Shown here: positions 7,329 through 14,447 of the stretch, in pieces
How positions within the stretch are numbered: the first letter of the stretch is position 1
Layout: every line of letters starts with the position of its first letter
Assembly: GCA_947628865.1 (NCBI GenBank)
Contig: CANRBN010000004.1
Location: 1-32,766 of the forward strand
Length of the DNA stretch: 32,766 nucleotides
Direction of reading: 5' to 3'
From: an uncultured Gemmiger sp.
Lineage (GTDB): Bacteria; Bacillota; Clostridia; Oscillospirales; Ruminococcaceae
The notes under the pieces: generated by a model
What the model was told of the DNA's origin: nothing
Databases searched by the model: none
What the model saw: only the letters and a program-made list of their open reading frames with translations
Translations under genes and position numbers: made by a program

Positions 7329-8353
7329 CGCGCACCTGCCTGCGCCAGCTCGCACACGGCCTTTTGCAGCAGCACATCGGCGCCGAGGCGGCTGCGCTTC
7401 AAGTCAAGATCCAGTCGCTGCAAAATGCGCAGGCAGCGCTCGAGCTGGGGGCGCGTGCAGCGCGCGGCGGTGCGGTCGGCGTTTTCCAGCCGGTAGCTCC
7501 AGCGGCCCGTGTAGCCGAAATCCTTTGCCAGCTGCGCCAGCGGGCGGCGGCTCTGGCGGGCCAGCAGCGCGCGGTAGATATCGAGATAATTGCCCGTCAG
7601 CGCGCCGGCGATGGCCAGCGGCTCGTTCTGCATGGCGAGCAGCACGCCGAGCTTTTGCAGCGCCTGCGCGGTGCTGCCGGCGCTGACCATGCGCACCATA
7701 TCGAACGTGTCGGCCTCGAGCGTGACGCTGCCCAGCGCCGCCACCGCCTCCCTGCCGATGGTGCCGTAATCGCTGAACGCGGCCAGCTTTTCGGTCTCGT
7801 TGCGCAAAAGGGTGAGCTCGTCGCCGCAGCGCTCGAGCAGTGCCTCGGCGGCGCCGGGGGCGAATCCGGCCCCGCTCTGCTCCGCCCAGCCGGCCAGCAT
7901 CGCCAGCAGCTCGCGGCGGCCGGGCCGGGCCACCTGCGCGCAGTAGCCGGCCCTTTCGCACGCCGAGAAAAACGCCTGCTCGCGCTTGCCGGGCCGCAGC
8001 TTGCCGTATTTTTCCTCGATGACGACGGTCAGCACGAACACCGTGCCCTCGGCGCCGGTCAGGGTATCGGTGAGCGCGGCGAGATCCTTTTCCGCATAAG
8101 CGGCGGGGCGCAGAAGCGGCAGGTACACGAGCCGCCGCCCGCCGAAAAAGGAGACGGTGCCCGCCGCCAGCTCGATCTCCTCGAGCGCCGGCGCGGGGCC
8201 GCTCAGGGTGAGCGTCTCGGGCGCCTCGGGCGCGAGCGCCTGCAGCACCCCCTGCGCGGCGGTGCGGGCCAGTGCCTCCTCGCCGGCATAAAAGCAGAAC
8301 AGGCCGCAGCCGTTTTTGAGCCGTTTGCGGCATTCGGTCTCACTGTACAGCAA
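7325..8353 (-). CDS. holA: DNA polymerase III delta subunit
   Basis: Clamp-loader subunit that opens the beta sliding clamp. The 342-residue length and overall pattern match Gram-positive HolA: degenerate AAA-like N-terminal domain with FYAGEEALARTAA in place of a Walker A motif, FFGGRRLVYLPLLRP, the middle SDYGTIGREAVAALG helical part and the C-terminal NYLDIYRALLARQ/KSRLGADVLLQKAVCEL collar domain. The start chosen is TTG at 8351-8353, because AGGAGG lies nine bases before it; it overlaps the end of comEC by 14 bases. An earlier TTG (8371) would put the ribosome binding site inside the gene. It is sandwiched between comEC and rnmV, and the comEA/comEC-holA linkage is common in Firmicutes. 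Confidence 0.88.
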   Translation of the reverse strand: MLYSETECRKRLKNGCGLFCFYAGEEALARTAAQGVLQALAPEAPETLTLSGPAPALEEIELAAGTVSFFGGRRLVYLPLLRPAAYAEKDLAALTDTLTGAEGTVFVLTVVIEEKYGKLRPGKREQAFFSACERAGYCAQVARPGRRELLAMLAGWAEQSGAGFAPGAAEALLERCGDELTLLRNETEKLAAFSDYGTIGREAVAALGSVTLEADTFDMVRMVSAGSTAQALQKLGVLLAMQNEPLAIAGALTGNYLDIYRALLARQSRRPLAQLAKDFGYTGRWSYRLENADRTAARCTRPQLERCLRILQRLDLDLKRSRLGADVLLQKAVCELAQAGAR

Positions 8354-10427
8354 GGCGCTCCACCTCCTCAAGGATCAGCGACCGGCCCGGGCGCAGCACG
8401 GCGGCGGGCGCCTCGCTGCCGTAGTAGACCGCGGCCCCGCCCGCGCCGGTGAAGAGCCGCGGCGCCGTGCTGTTGGCGAGCACCGCGCCGGCGCTGAGCC
8501 CCTCCGGCCAGCTGCCGCCGGCGCAGAACACATCGACGGCCAGCGGCTGCGGCAAAGCGGCGCTGCCCGCCGCCAGGGCAAGGCTCGCGTCTCCGGCGCG
8601 TATGACCGCCAGATTGCCGGCGGCGGAATGGTAAAGATACAGCGTGAGCGTTTCGCTCAATTCACAAGCCCGCCAGCCGCGCTCCGCCTCGGCCAAAACG
8701 AGCGCAGCGTCGCCGGCATAGGCCTCCTGCGGATCCTGGCGGATATCGACCGTGAGCAGCACCTCCGGCGCGCCGTGCCCGGCGAGATACTCCTCCACCG
8801 CATCCAGATTCGTCTTGCCGCCGCGGAAAAGCACGGCGGCCCGGTCGTTTTGGGTGATGACGGCGCACGGGTTGCCGGCTGTACCGACCAGCGCCACCGT
8901 GATGACGTCCCGCATGAGCAGCATGCCCAGCCCCGCCGCCGCGAGACCGCACACGGCCGCCGCCGGCAGGAGCCAGAGCATCGGGAGCGTCTTGCGCCGG
9001 CACCAAAAAAACACCGCCAGGGCCCCCAGCACCGCCAGCACGAACAGCGTATAGCGGCGCGGCAGGTACACGTTGGCCGCGGGCAGCGCCGCGCACCACC
9101 GAACGATGGCGAGCATCCCGCGCAGCCACACCGAAAGCAGCAAGCTGGCGGCGCGCATGGCCGGCGCCAGCACCGGCAGGGCCGAGAGCGCCAGCACCGC
9201 GAGCCCCAGCAGCAGCGCCGGGCGCAGCATCCAGACGACGAGCAGGTTGGAGAGCACCGCCACGCCGCTGGCCGTCATGCCGTTTGCGAGCAGCACCGGC
9301 AGCGTGGCGAGCGAGGCGAACGCCGCCGTCTGCACCGCCGCGAGCGGGGCCATCAGCCAGCCGGGCAGGCGCGGGCGCTCCCATCTGGCCAGGGCCGCGC
9401 CCGCCTGCACGCCGAGCACGGCGGCAAAGGAAAGCTGGAAGCCGACATCGCACGGCGCCCATGCGTTTTGCAGCCCGAACAGCAGCGCCGCGGCGCCCAT
9501 GGCGGTGAGGTAGTCCGGCGGCTGCAAAAGCCATTCGCCGGCCAGCGCCAGCAGCAGCGCGACGCCGGCCCGCCGCACCGAGACCGGCGCCCCGGTGAGC
9601 GCCATGTAGAACAAAATGAGCGCGGCGCGCGCCAGGATGCGCGGGCGGGCAAAGCGGCGGCGCCCTCCCGCCGCGGCGCCCAGGGCAAACACCCCGCACA
9701 GCAGCGAGATGTGCAGCCCCGATACCGCCAGCAGGTGGGACACGCCCGCCGCGCGGAACGCATTGGTGACATCGGCCGGCAGCAGGCTGCGGTCGGCCAA
9801 CAGCATGGCCGCGGCCAGCGGCCCGTAGGGCTGCGGCATCCAGCGGCGCAGCCGCGCGCTGAGGGCGAGACGAGCGTCATTCATCCAAAAGCGGGGAACG
9901 CTTTTGGATGGCTGGGCAGCCCAGCCGCCTAAATATTCCGCCTCGAGATACACACCGTCGGCATAGCTGCCGGCGCGGTAGCGATCCTTTGGCAGCGCGC
10001 TCAGGGCAAACTGTGCGGTGAAGCGCTCCCCCGCCCGCTCGGCGGGAAAGCTCCAGCACTGCACGAGCACCGCGCCGCGGCAGCCCGGGATGCCCTCCAG
10101 CCGCAGCGTGCCGCGCAGCATGCCGGGGCCGTACGCGGTCGAGCAGTCCGGTTCCACCGTGGCCGTGGCGGTCACAGTCGAGCCGGCCAGCGCTTCGACC
10201 GGGCGCACGACGGCGGCATCGTACCCGGCGCTGTACCCAAGGCCGAGCGCCAGACCCGCCAGCACCCACACAGCCGCCGAGGCCCTTCCCCTGCGGCAGA
10301 TGACGAGCAGGAGCGCCGCCCCCGCCGTCAGCAGCGCCGCCGGCACGGCAGCCGGCGGCGGCAGGGTCGCGGCGGCCAGCTCCGCCAGCGCAAAGCAGAG
10401 GCCGAGGACGGCCAGTTTGCGTTTCAC
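8340..10427 (-). CDS. comEC: ComEC/Rec2-type DNA-uptake channel lacking the metallo-beta-lactamase motif
   Basis: Integral membrane protein predicted to carry single-stranded DNA across the membrane during transformation. The 695 residues include N-terminal membrane segments, a DUF4131-like extracellular part (about 55-170) and the Competence domain with the typical HLLAVSGLHISLL motif and many membrane helices (about 230-500). The C-terminal region normally holds a beta-lactamase-like fold with an HxHxDH metal site. Here the homologous stretch has VDIRQDPQEAYAGDAAL and no such motif. The GTG start at 10425-10427 has no clear ribosome binding site, but an in-frame stop just upstream excludes a longer form. 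Two perfect palindromes lie within the gene at 9882-9926. Channel identity is firm; ability to support transformation is unproven. Confidence 0.87.
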   Translation of the reverse strand: MKRKLAVLGLCFALAELAAATLPPPAAVPAALLTAGAALLLVICRRGRASAAVWVLAGLALGLGYSAGYDAAVVRPVEALAGSTVTATATVEPDCSTAYGPGMLRGTLRLEGIPGCRGAVLVQCWSFPAERAGERFTAQFALSALPKDRYRAGSYADGVYLEAEYLGGWAAQPSKSVPRFWMNDARLALSARLRRWMPQPYGPLAAAMLLADRSLLPADVTNAFRAAGVSHLLAVSGLHISLLCGVFALGAAAGGRRRFARPRILARAALILFYMALTGAPVSVRRAGVALLLALAGEWLLQPPDYLTAMGAAALLFGLQNAWAPCDVGFQLSFAAVLGVQAGAALARWERPRLPGWLMAPLAAVQTAAFASLATLPVLLANGMTASGVAVLSNLLVVWMLRPALLLGLAVLALSALPVLAPAMRAASLLLSVWLRGMLAIVRWCAALPAANVYLPRRYTLFVLAVLGALAVFFWCRRKTLPMLWLLPAAAVCGLAAAGLGMLLMRDVITVALVGTAGNPCAVITQNDRAAVLFRGGKTNLDAVEEYLAGHGAPEVLLTVDIRQDPQEAYAGDAALVLAEAERGWRACELSETLTLYLYHSAAGNLAVIRAGDASLALAAGSAALPQPLAVDVFCAGGSWPEGLSAGAVLANSTAPRLFTGAGGAAVYYGSEAPAAVLRPGRSLILEEVERLAVQ
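9882..9926. repeat. Two adjacent perfect palindromes inside comEC
   Basis: CATCCAAAAGCG-GGGAA-CGCTTTTGGATG (9882-9910) is directly followed by GGCTGGGC-A-GCCCAGCC (9910-9926). They code for residues GGWAAQPSKSVPRFWMNDAR, between the DUF4131-like part and the Competence domain. The A-rich arms stand out from the G+C-rich surroundings. Confidence 0.85.
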
Positions 10428-10444
10428 TTGCTGTTACAGGCGCT

Positions 10445-10984
10445 TCAGTGCACGAACAGCGGCAGCGGCTCCAAAAAGACGATGTCCTTTCGCTCGGCGG
10501 CGTCGCCCTCGGCCAGCACGGCGGCCATGGCGGCGACGGTGCCGGTGCTGCGGGCGGCCAGCGCCCGCAGCGCGTGCAGCGAGCCACCGGTGGAGATGAC
10601 GTCGTCCACGATGAGGATGCGCTTGCCGTCCATGAAGTCGATGTCCTTCTTGTCGATGACGAGCGTCTGCTTGCCCGCGGTGGTGATGGATTCGTCCTCG
10701 ACCACGACCGGCTCTTTCATGTAAAGCTTGGGGCCTTTACGGGCCGTGATCCACGGCTTGCCGCTCTGGCGCGCCATCTCGTAGGCAAGCGGGATGCCCT
10801 TGGCCTCGGCGGTGAGGATGACGTCAAAATCCGGCACCTTTTTGAGCAGCTCCGCCGCGCAGGCGACGGTGAGCTCGACATCGCCGAACATGATAAAGGC
10901 GGCGATGTCCAGATGGTCGTTGACCTTGCAGATGGTCAGCTCGCGGGAGAGCCCCGCGACGTGCAGGGTATAGGTTTCAGCCAT
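10445..10984 (-). CDS. Purine phosphoribosyltransferase-family protein (Apt-like)
   Basis: Type I phosphoribosyltransferase of 179 residues, the size of adenine phosphoribosyltransferase. The PRPP-binding signature ILIVDDVISTGGS occupies residues 123-135; TAEAKGIPLAYEMARQ (59-73) and ARKGPKLYM (81-89) match the substrate-proximal regions of Apt/Xpt-like enzymes. The likely role is salvage of a purine base plus PRPP to the nucleotide in the cytosol. Base specificity cannot be decided: Apt is the nearest match, but this clostridial subgroup is often left as family-level. The ATG at 10982-10984 follows GAAGG at good spacing. It lies 107 bases after hinT and 17 bases before comEC, in the same direction. 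Confidence 0.8.
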   Translation of the reverse strand: MAETYTLHVAGLSRELTICKVNDHLDIAAFIMFGDVELTVACAAELLKKVPDFDVILTAEAKGIPLAYEMARQSGKPWITARKGPKLYMKEPVVVEDESITTAGKQTLVIDKKDIDFMDGKRILIVDDVISTGGSLHALRALAARSTGTVAAMAAVLAEGDAAERKDIVFLEPLPLFVH

Positions 10985-11091
10985 GGGAAAAGCCTTCTTT
11001 CTCTTAGTCTCTTAGTGCATTTTTTCAAACGGATCGGTTTCGGCGGGCATGTGCCGCCGGGAGCGGTATTTTCCTTGTAAAGCGCGAACGC

Positions 11092-11436
11092 TCAGCCCGG
11101 AGGCCACTTCATGCTGCGCCCGCCAAGCACATGGAAGTGCAGGTGGGGCACGCTCTGCCCGCCGTGTACGCCGATGTTCGTGACGACGCGGTAGCCGGTC
11201 TTGTCCACGCCTTGCTCGCGGCAGAGCTCGGCGATCTTTGCATAGATGTGGCCGAGCAGCGGGCCGTCGTTTTCGTTGAGGGCCGCGGCGCTCTCGACGT
11301 GGCGCTTTGGGATGACGAGGAAATGCACCGGCGCCTGCGGGTCGATGTCATGGAACGCGAGGATGGCCTCGTCCTCATACAGCTTGTTGGAGGGGATCTC
11401 CCCTGCCGCGATCTTGCAGAACAGGCAGTCTGCCAT
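11092..11436 (-). CDS. hinT: HIT-family purine nucleoside phosphoramidase (HinT-like)
   Basis: Small nucleotide-binding hydrolase, 114 residues, cleaving AMP-amine or AMP-lysine type bonds. The HIT motif HLHFHV has H98, H100 and H102. The N-terminus CLFCKIAAGEIPSNKLYEDE and the IDPQAPVHFLVIPKRH segment are typical of the HinT branch. The ATG at 11434-11436 is preceded by AAAGGAGG. It starts 17 bases after the alaS stop, so it is probably cotranscribed with alaS. Physiological substrate is unknown. Confidence 0.92.
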   Translation of the reverse strand: MADCLFCKIAAGEIPSNKLYEDEAILAFHDIDPQAPVHFLVIPKRHVESAAALNENDGPLLGHIYAKIAELCREQGVDKTGYRVVTNIGVHGGQSVPHLHFHVLGGRSMKWPPG

Positions 11437-11453
11437 AGCGTACGCCTCCTTTG

Positions 11454-14108
11454 TTATTGGGCCAGCGCGCCGCGCACGATGTCGGCCACGGCGTTGAGGG
11501 CCTCGTCGATCCTGGTGGTATCACGGATGCCGGCCATGGCGAAATCCGGCTTGCCGCCGCCGTTGCCGCCGGCGATGGCGGCGATCTGCTTGACCAGCGC
11601 CCCGGCCTTGAGCCCGCGGGCCAGCGCGTTTTTTGCAACGCCCACCGCCATCGTGGTCTTGCCGCCGTCGGCGCCGACGAGCACGGTCACGGTGTTGGGG
11701 GCCTTGTCGCGGATCTTATCGACCATGTCGCGCAGCGTGTCGGTGCCGGTGCCGCTGAGGTAGGCGGTGATGATGCGCACGCCGTCGATGTCGGCGGCGC
11801 CCTCGAACAGGCCGTCCACCTGCCTGGCGGCCAGCTCGCTCTTGGCGGCCTCCAGCTGGCGGGCGGTCTCCTTGAGCTCGGCGGCAAGGGCCGCGGCGCG
11901 GGCGGGCAGGTCTTTGGGGTTGTTCGCCTTGAGGGCCGAGGCCGTCTCGCTCAAGAGGCGGTCATGCTCGGCCAAAAGGCCCAGCACGCCGAAGGCGGTG
12001 GTCGCCTCGATGCGGCGGATGCCGGCGGCGACGCTGCTCTCGGATAGGATCTTGAAGCAGCCGATCTCGGCGGTGTTCCTGACATGCGTGCCGCCGCAGA
12101 ACTCGGTGCTCCAGCCGCCGGCGTCGACGACGCGCACGACGTCGCCGTATTTCTCGCCGAACAGCGCCATCGCGCCCATCTTTTTGGCCTCCTCGATGGG
12201 CAGATCCTGCACGGTGACGGGGATGTTCTCGTAGATCTTCTCGTTGACGATGCGCTCGACCCTGTCAAGCTCCTCCGGCGTGACGGCGCTGAAATGCGTG
12301 AAGTCAAAATGGGTGAGGCGGTCATCCTGGTAGCTGCCGGCCTGGTGCACATGGTCGCCGAGCACCTCGCGCAGGGCCTTTTGCAGCAGGTGGGTGGCGG
12401 TGTGGTTGCGGCAGATGGCGCCGCGGCGGGCGGCGTCCACGCTGGCGGTGACGGTGTCCCCCACCTTGAGGGTGCCCTCGAGCAGCGTGCAGGTGTGCAC
12501 AAAGAAGCCGCGGGGCGTCTTTTTGACCTGCTCGACGCGCAGCCTGGCCGTCTCGCTCTGCAGCGTGCCGTGGTCGGCCACCTGGCCGCCCATCTCGGCG
12601 TAGAACGGCGTGCGGTCGAGCACAACGAGCACGCCCTCCTTGGCGCCCTCGTCGGTGGCGACGGCATCGGCCAGCTCCTCGCCGTCCGAGAGGGCCAGCA
12701 CGGCGGCCTGCTCGCTCAGCGTGGTATAGCCGTCAAAGACGGTGGGCTCGGCGGCAAGCCCGCCGAACAGGTCGGCGCTCCAGCCGGAGATGTCCTTGGC
12801 AAGGCGCTCGGCGCGGGCGCGCTCGCGCTGCTTGGTCATCTCGATGTGGAAAGCCGCCTCGTCGACGATCACGCCGGCCTCGGCGGCGATCTCGCGCGTG
12901 AGGTCGAGCGGGAAGCCGAACGTATCGTTGAGCTTGAACGCCTCGACGCCGGTGAGGATCTTTTCTTTCGCGCCCTCGAGCTTATCAAGCATGCCGTTCA
13001 GGATGTTGAGGCCGGCGTCGATGGTGCGGGAGAAGCGCTCCTCCTCGGTGCCGATGACCTTTTTGATGTAGTCCTCGTGCTCGCGCAGCTCGGGGTAGCC
13101 CTGCTCGCTCGAGGCGATGACGGTATCGACGAGCTCGGTCAGGAACGGTCGCGTGATGCCGAGCATCCGGCCATGGCGCGCGGCGCGGCGCAAAAGGCGG
13201 CGCAGCACATAGCCGCGGCCCTCGTTCGAGGGGAGAACACCGTCCGACACCATGAACACGGTGGAGCGGATGTGGTCGGTGATGACGCGGATGGAGATAT
13301 CGTCCCTGTCGTTTTGGCCGTAGGTCTTGTTGGCGATGCGCTCGACGTGGTGCAGCACGGCGGCGACGGTGTCGACCTCGAACAGGTTGCCGACATCCTG
13401 CATCACGCAGGCCAGGCGCTCAAGGCCCATGCCGGTGTCGATGTTGGGCTTGGGCAGGCGGGTGTAGGTGCCCTTGCCGTCGGAATCGAACTGGCTGAAG
13501 ACGAGGTTCCAGACCTCCATGTAGCGGTCGCAGTCACAGCCGACCTTGCAGGTCGGCTTGCCGCAGCCGTGCTCGGGGCCGCGGTCATAGTAGATCTCGG
13601 AGCAGGGGCCGCAGGGGCCGGAGCCGTGCTCCCAGAAGTTGTCCTCCTTGCCGAAGCGCACCATGTGATCCGCGGGGATGCCGATCTTCTGCGTCCAGAT
13701 GTCGTACGCCTCGTCGTCCTCCTGATAGACCGAGATGTAGAGCTTGTCCGCCGGGATGGCGAGCTCGCCGGTCAAGAACTCCCACGCCCAGGGGATGGCC
13801 TCCTCCTTGAAATAGTCCTGGAAAGAGAAGTTGCCCAGCATCTCGAAGAACGTGCCGTGGCGCGCGGTGATGCCGACGCGCTCGATATCCGGCGTGCGGA
13901 TGCATTTCTGGCAGGTCGTCACGCGGTGGCGGGGCGGCTCCTCCTGCCCGAGGAACCATTTTTTCATCGGCGCCATGCCGCTGTTGATGAGCAGGAGGCT
14001 GGGGTCATCCTTGGGCACGAGCGGGAAGCTGCCCAGGCGCAGATGCCCTTTCGTCTCAAAAAAGTGGAGGTACTTTTCGCGCAGGTCGTTGAGGGATGTC
14101 CATTGCAT
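11454..14108 (-). CDS. alaS: Alanine--tRNA ligase
   Basis: Charges tRNA-Ala with alanine and edits mischarged serine or glycine. The 884 residues match full-length AlaRS: class II catalytic core at the N-terminus (RTPDIERVG, HGTFFEMLGNFSFQDYFKEEAI, GMGLERLACVMQ), tRNA-recognition domain, editing domain with HTATH (H569, H573) and CGGTH (C671) zinc ligands, and a C-terminal DHHA1 domain ending in GGNGGGKPDFAMAG. The ATG at 14106-14108 follows TAGGAAC; an open frame runs upstream into the leader but is not used. Expression is predicted to be controlled by the T-box leader at 14140-14411, which responds to uncharged tRNA-Ala. Confidence 0.97.
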   Translation of the reverse strand: MQWTSLNDLREKYLHFFETKGHLRLGSFPLVPKDDPSLLLINSGMAPMKKWFLGQEEPPRHRVTTCQKCIRTPDIERVGITARHGTFFEMLGNFSFQDYFKEEAIPWAWEFLTGELAIPADKLYISVYQEDDEAYDIWTQKIGIPADHMVRFGKEDNFWEHGSGPCGPCSEIYYDRGPEHGCGKPTCKVGCDCDRYMEVWNLVFSQFDSDGKGTYTRLPKPNIDTGMGLERLACVMQDVGNLFEVDTVAAVLHHVERIANKTYGQNDRDDISIRVITDHIRSTVFMVSDGVLPSNEGRGYVLRRLLRRAARHGRMLGITRPFLTELVDTVIASSEQGYPELREHEDYIKKVIGTEEERFSRTIDAGLNILNGMLDKLEGAKEKILTGVEAFKLNDTFGFPLDLTREIAAEAGVIVDEAAFHIEMTKQRERARAERLAKDISGWSADLFGGLAAEPTVFDGYTTLSEQAAVLALSDGEELADAVATDEGAKEGVLVVLDRTPFYAEMGGQVADHGTLQSETARLRVEQVKKTPRGFFVHTCTLLEGTLKVGDTVTASVDAARRGAICRNHTATHLLQKALREVLGDHVHQAGSYQDDRLTHFDFTHFSAVTPEELDRVERIVNEKIYENIPVTVQDLPIEEAKKMGAMALFGEKYGDVVRVVDAGGWSTEFCGGTHVRNTAEIGCFKILSESSVAAGIRRIEATTAFGVLGLLAEHDRLLSETASALKANNPKDLPARAAALAAELKETARQLEAAKSELAARQVDGLFEGAADIDGVRIITAYLSGTGTDTLRDMVDKIRDKAPNTVTVLVGADGGKTTMAVGVAKNALARGLKAGALVKQIAAIAGGNGGGKPDFAMAGIRDTTRIDEALNAVADIVRGALAQ

Positions 14109-14139
14109 ATTGTAGGTTCCTACCTTTCCGGTTTTGGGG

Positions 14140-14411
14140 AGGCCGGGCAAAAAAAGATAGCCCTCTCCCCTTGTGTAAAACAGGGGCGAAGGCTGGCAAA
14201 GCAGCGTCCGTGGTACCACCCGGTTTGCGGCCCGGCACAAAAGCGGGCCGCCGCTCAAAGCTGCGTATAACGCCGCACATACGCCCGGGGTTGGCCGGGA
14301 GCTCCGGGGTGGCATCGCCGGGCAGACGGTCAGGCGCCTCGCAGCGAGCGGCGCCCCTCTCTGTTTGACCTTGGCCCGGCATTGGCCCCATCACAGCCGT
14401 TTTGTATCTAC
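14140..14411 (-). promoter_or_regulatory. T-box riboswitch (alanine) in the alaS leader
   Basis: The leader of about 300 nt has the parts of a tRNA-sensing T-box. Stem I (about 14395-14305) has an AGAGAG-type distal motif and a base stem GGGG/CCCC. The specifier codon GCC (14311-14313 on the minus strand) is followed by A, which means alanine. The T-box sequence GGGTGGTACCACGG (around 14207-14221) contains the UGGN bulge that binds the free NCCA end. A terminator follows at 14149-14193. Uncharged tRNA-Ala should favour the antiterminator and switch on alaS and possibly the genes after it. Confidence 0.92.
14149..14193 (-). terminator. Regulated terminator of the alaS T-box
   Basis: Minus strand: GCCTTCGCCCCTG (14181-14193) pairs with CAAGGGGAGAGGGC (14160-14173), with one internal mismatch, followed by TATC and seven T (14149-14155). 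It is the mutually exclusive alternative to the T-box antiterminator. Confidence 0.85.
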
Positions 14412-14417
14412 GCGCTT

Positions 14418-14447
14418 ATTATATAAAACGGCGGCCGAGCTTGTCAA
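14418..14447 (-). promoter_or_regulatory. Consensus promoter of the alaS operon
   Basis: Minus strand: -35 TTGACA (14442-14447), 18-nt spacer, -10 TATAAT (14418-14423). The -35 box overlaps the TGA stop of the upstream PBP gene. The predicted start near 14411 begins the T-box leader. Confidence 0.9.

Noticed and set aside
7404-8333. Alternative minus-strand frame within holA
   Set aside because: It is Arg/Ala/Gly-rich with no family resemblance and overlaps holA completely.
10985-11091. Terminator between hinT and the phosphoribosyltransferase gene
   Set aside because: A CGGCGG/CCGCCG stem is present but no T-run follows it on the minus strand.
14109-14315. Extended AlaRS N-terminus
   Set aside because: The extension is read from the T-box terminator and antiterminator; AlaRS homology begins at MQWTSLNDLREKYLHFF.
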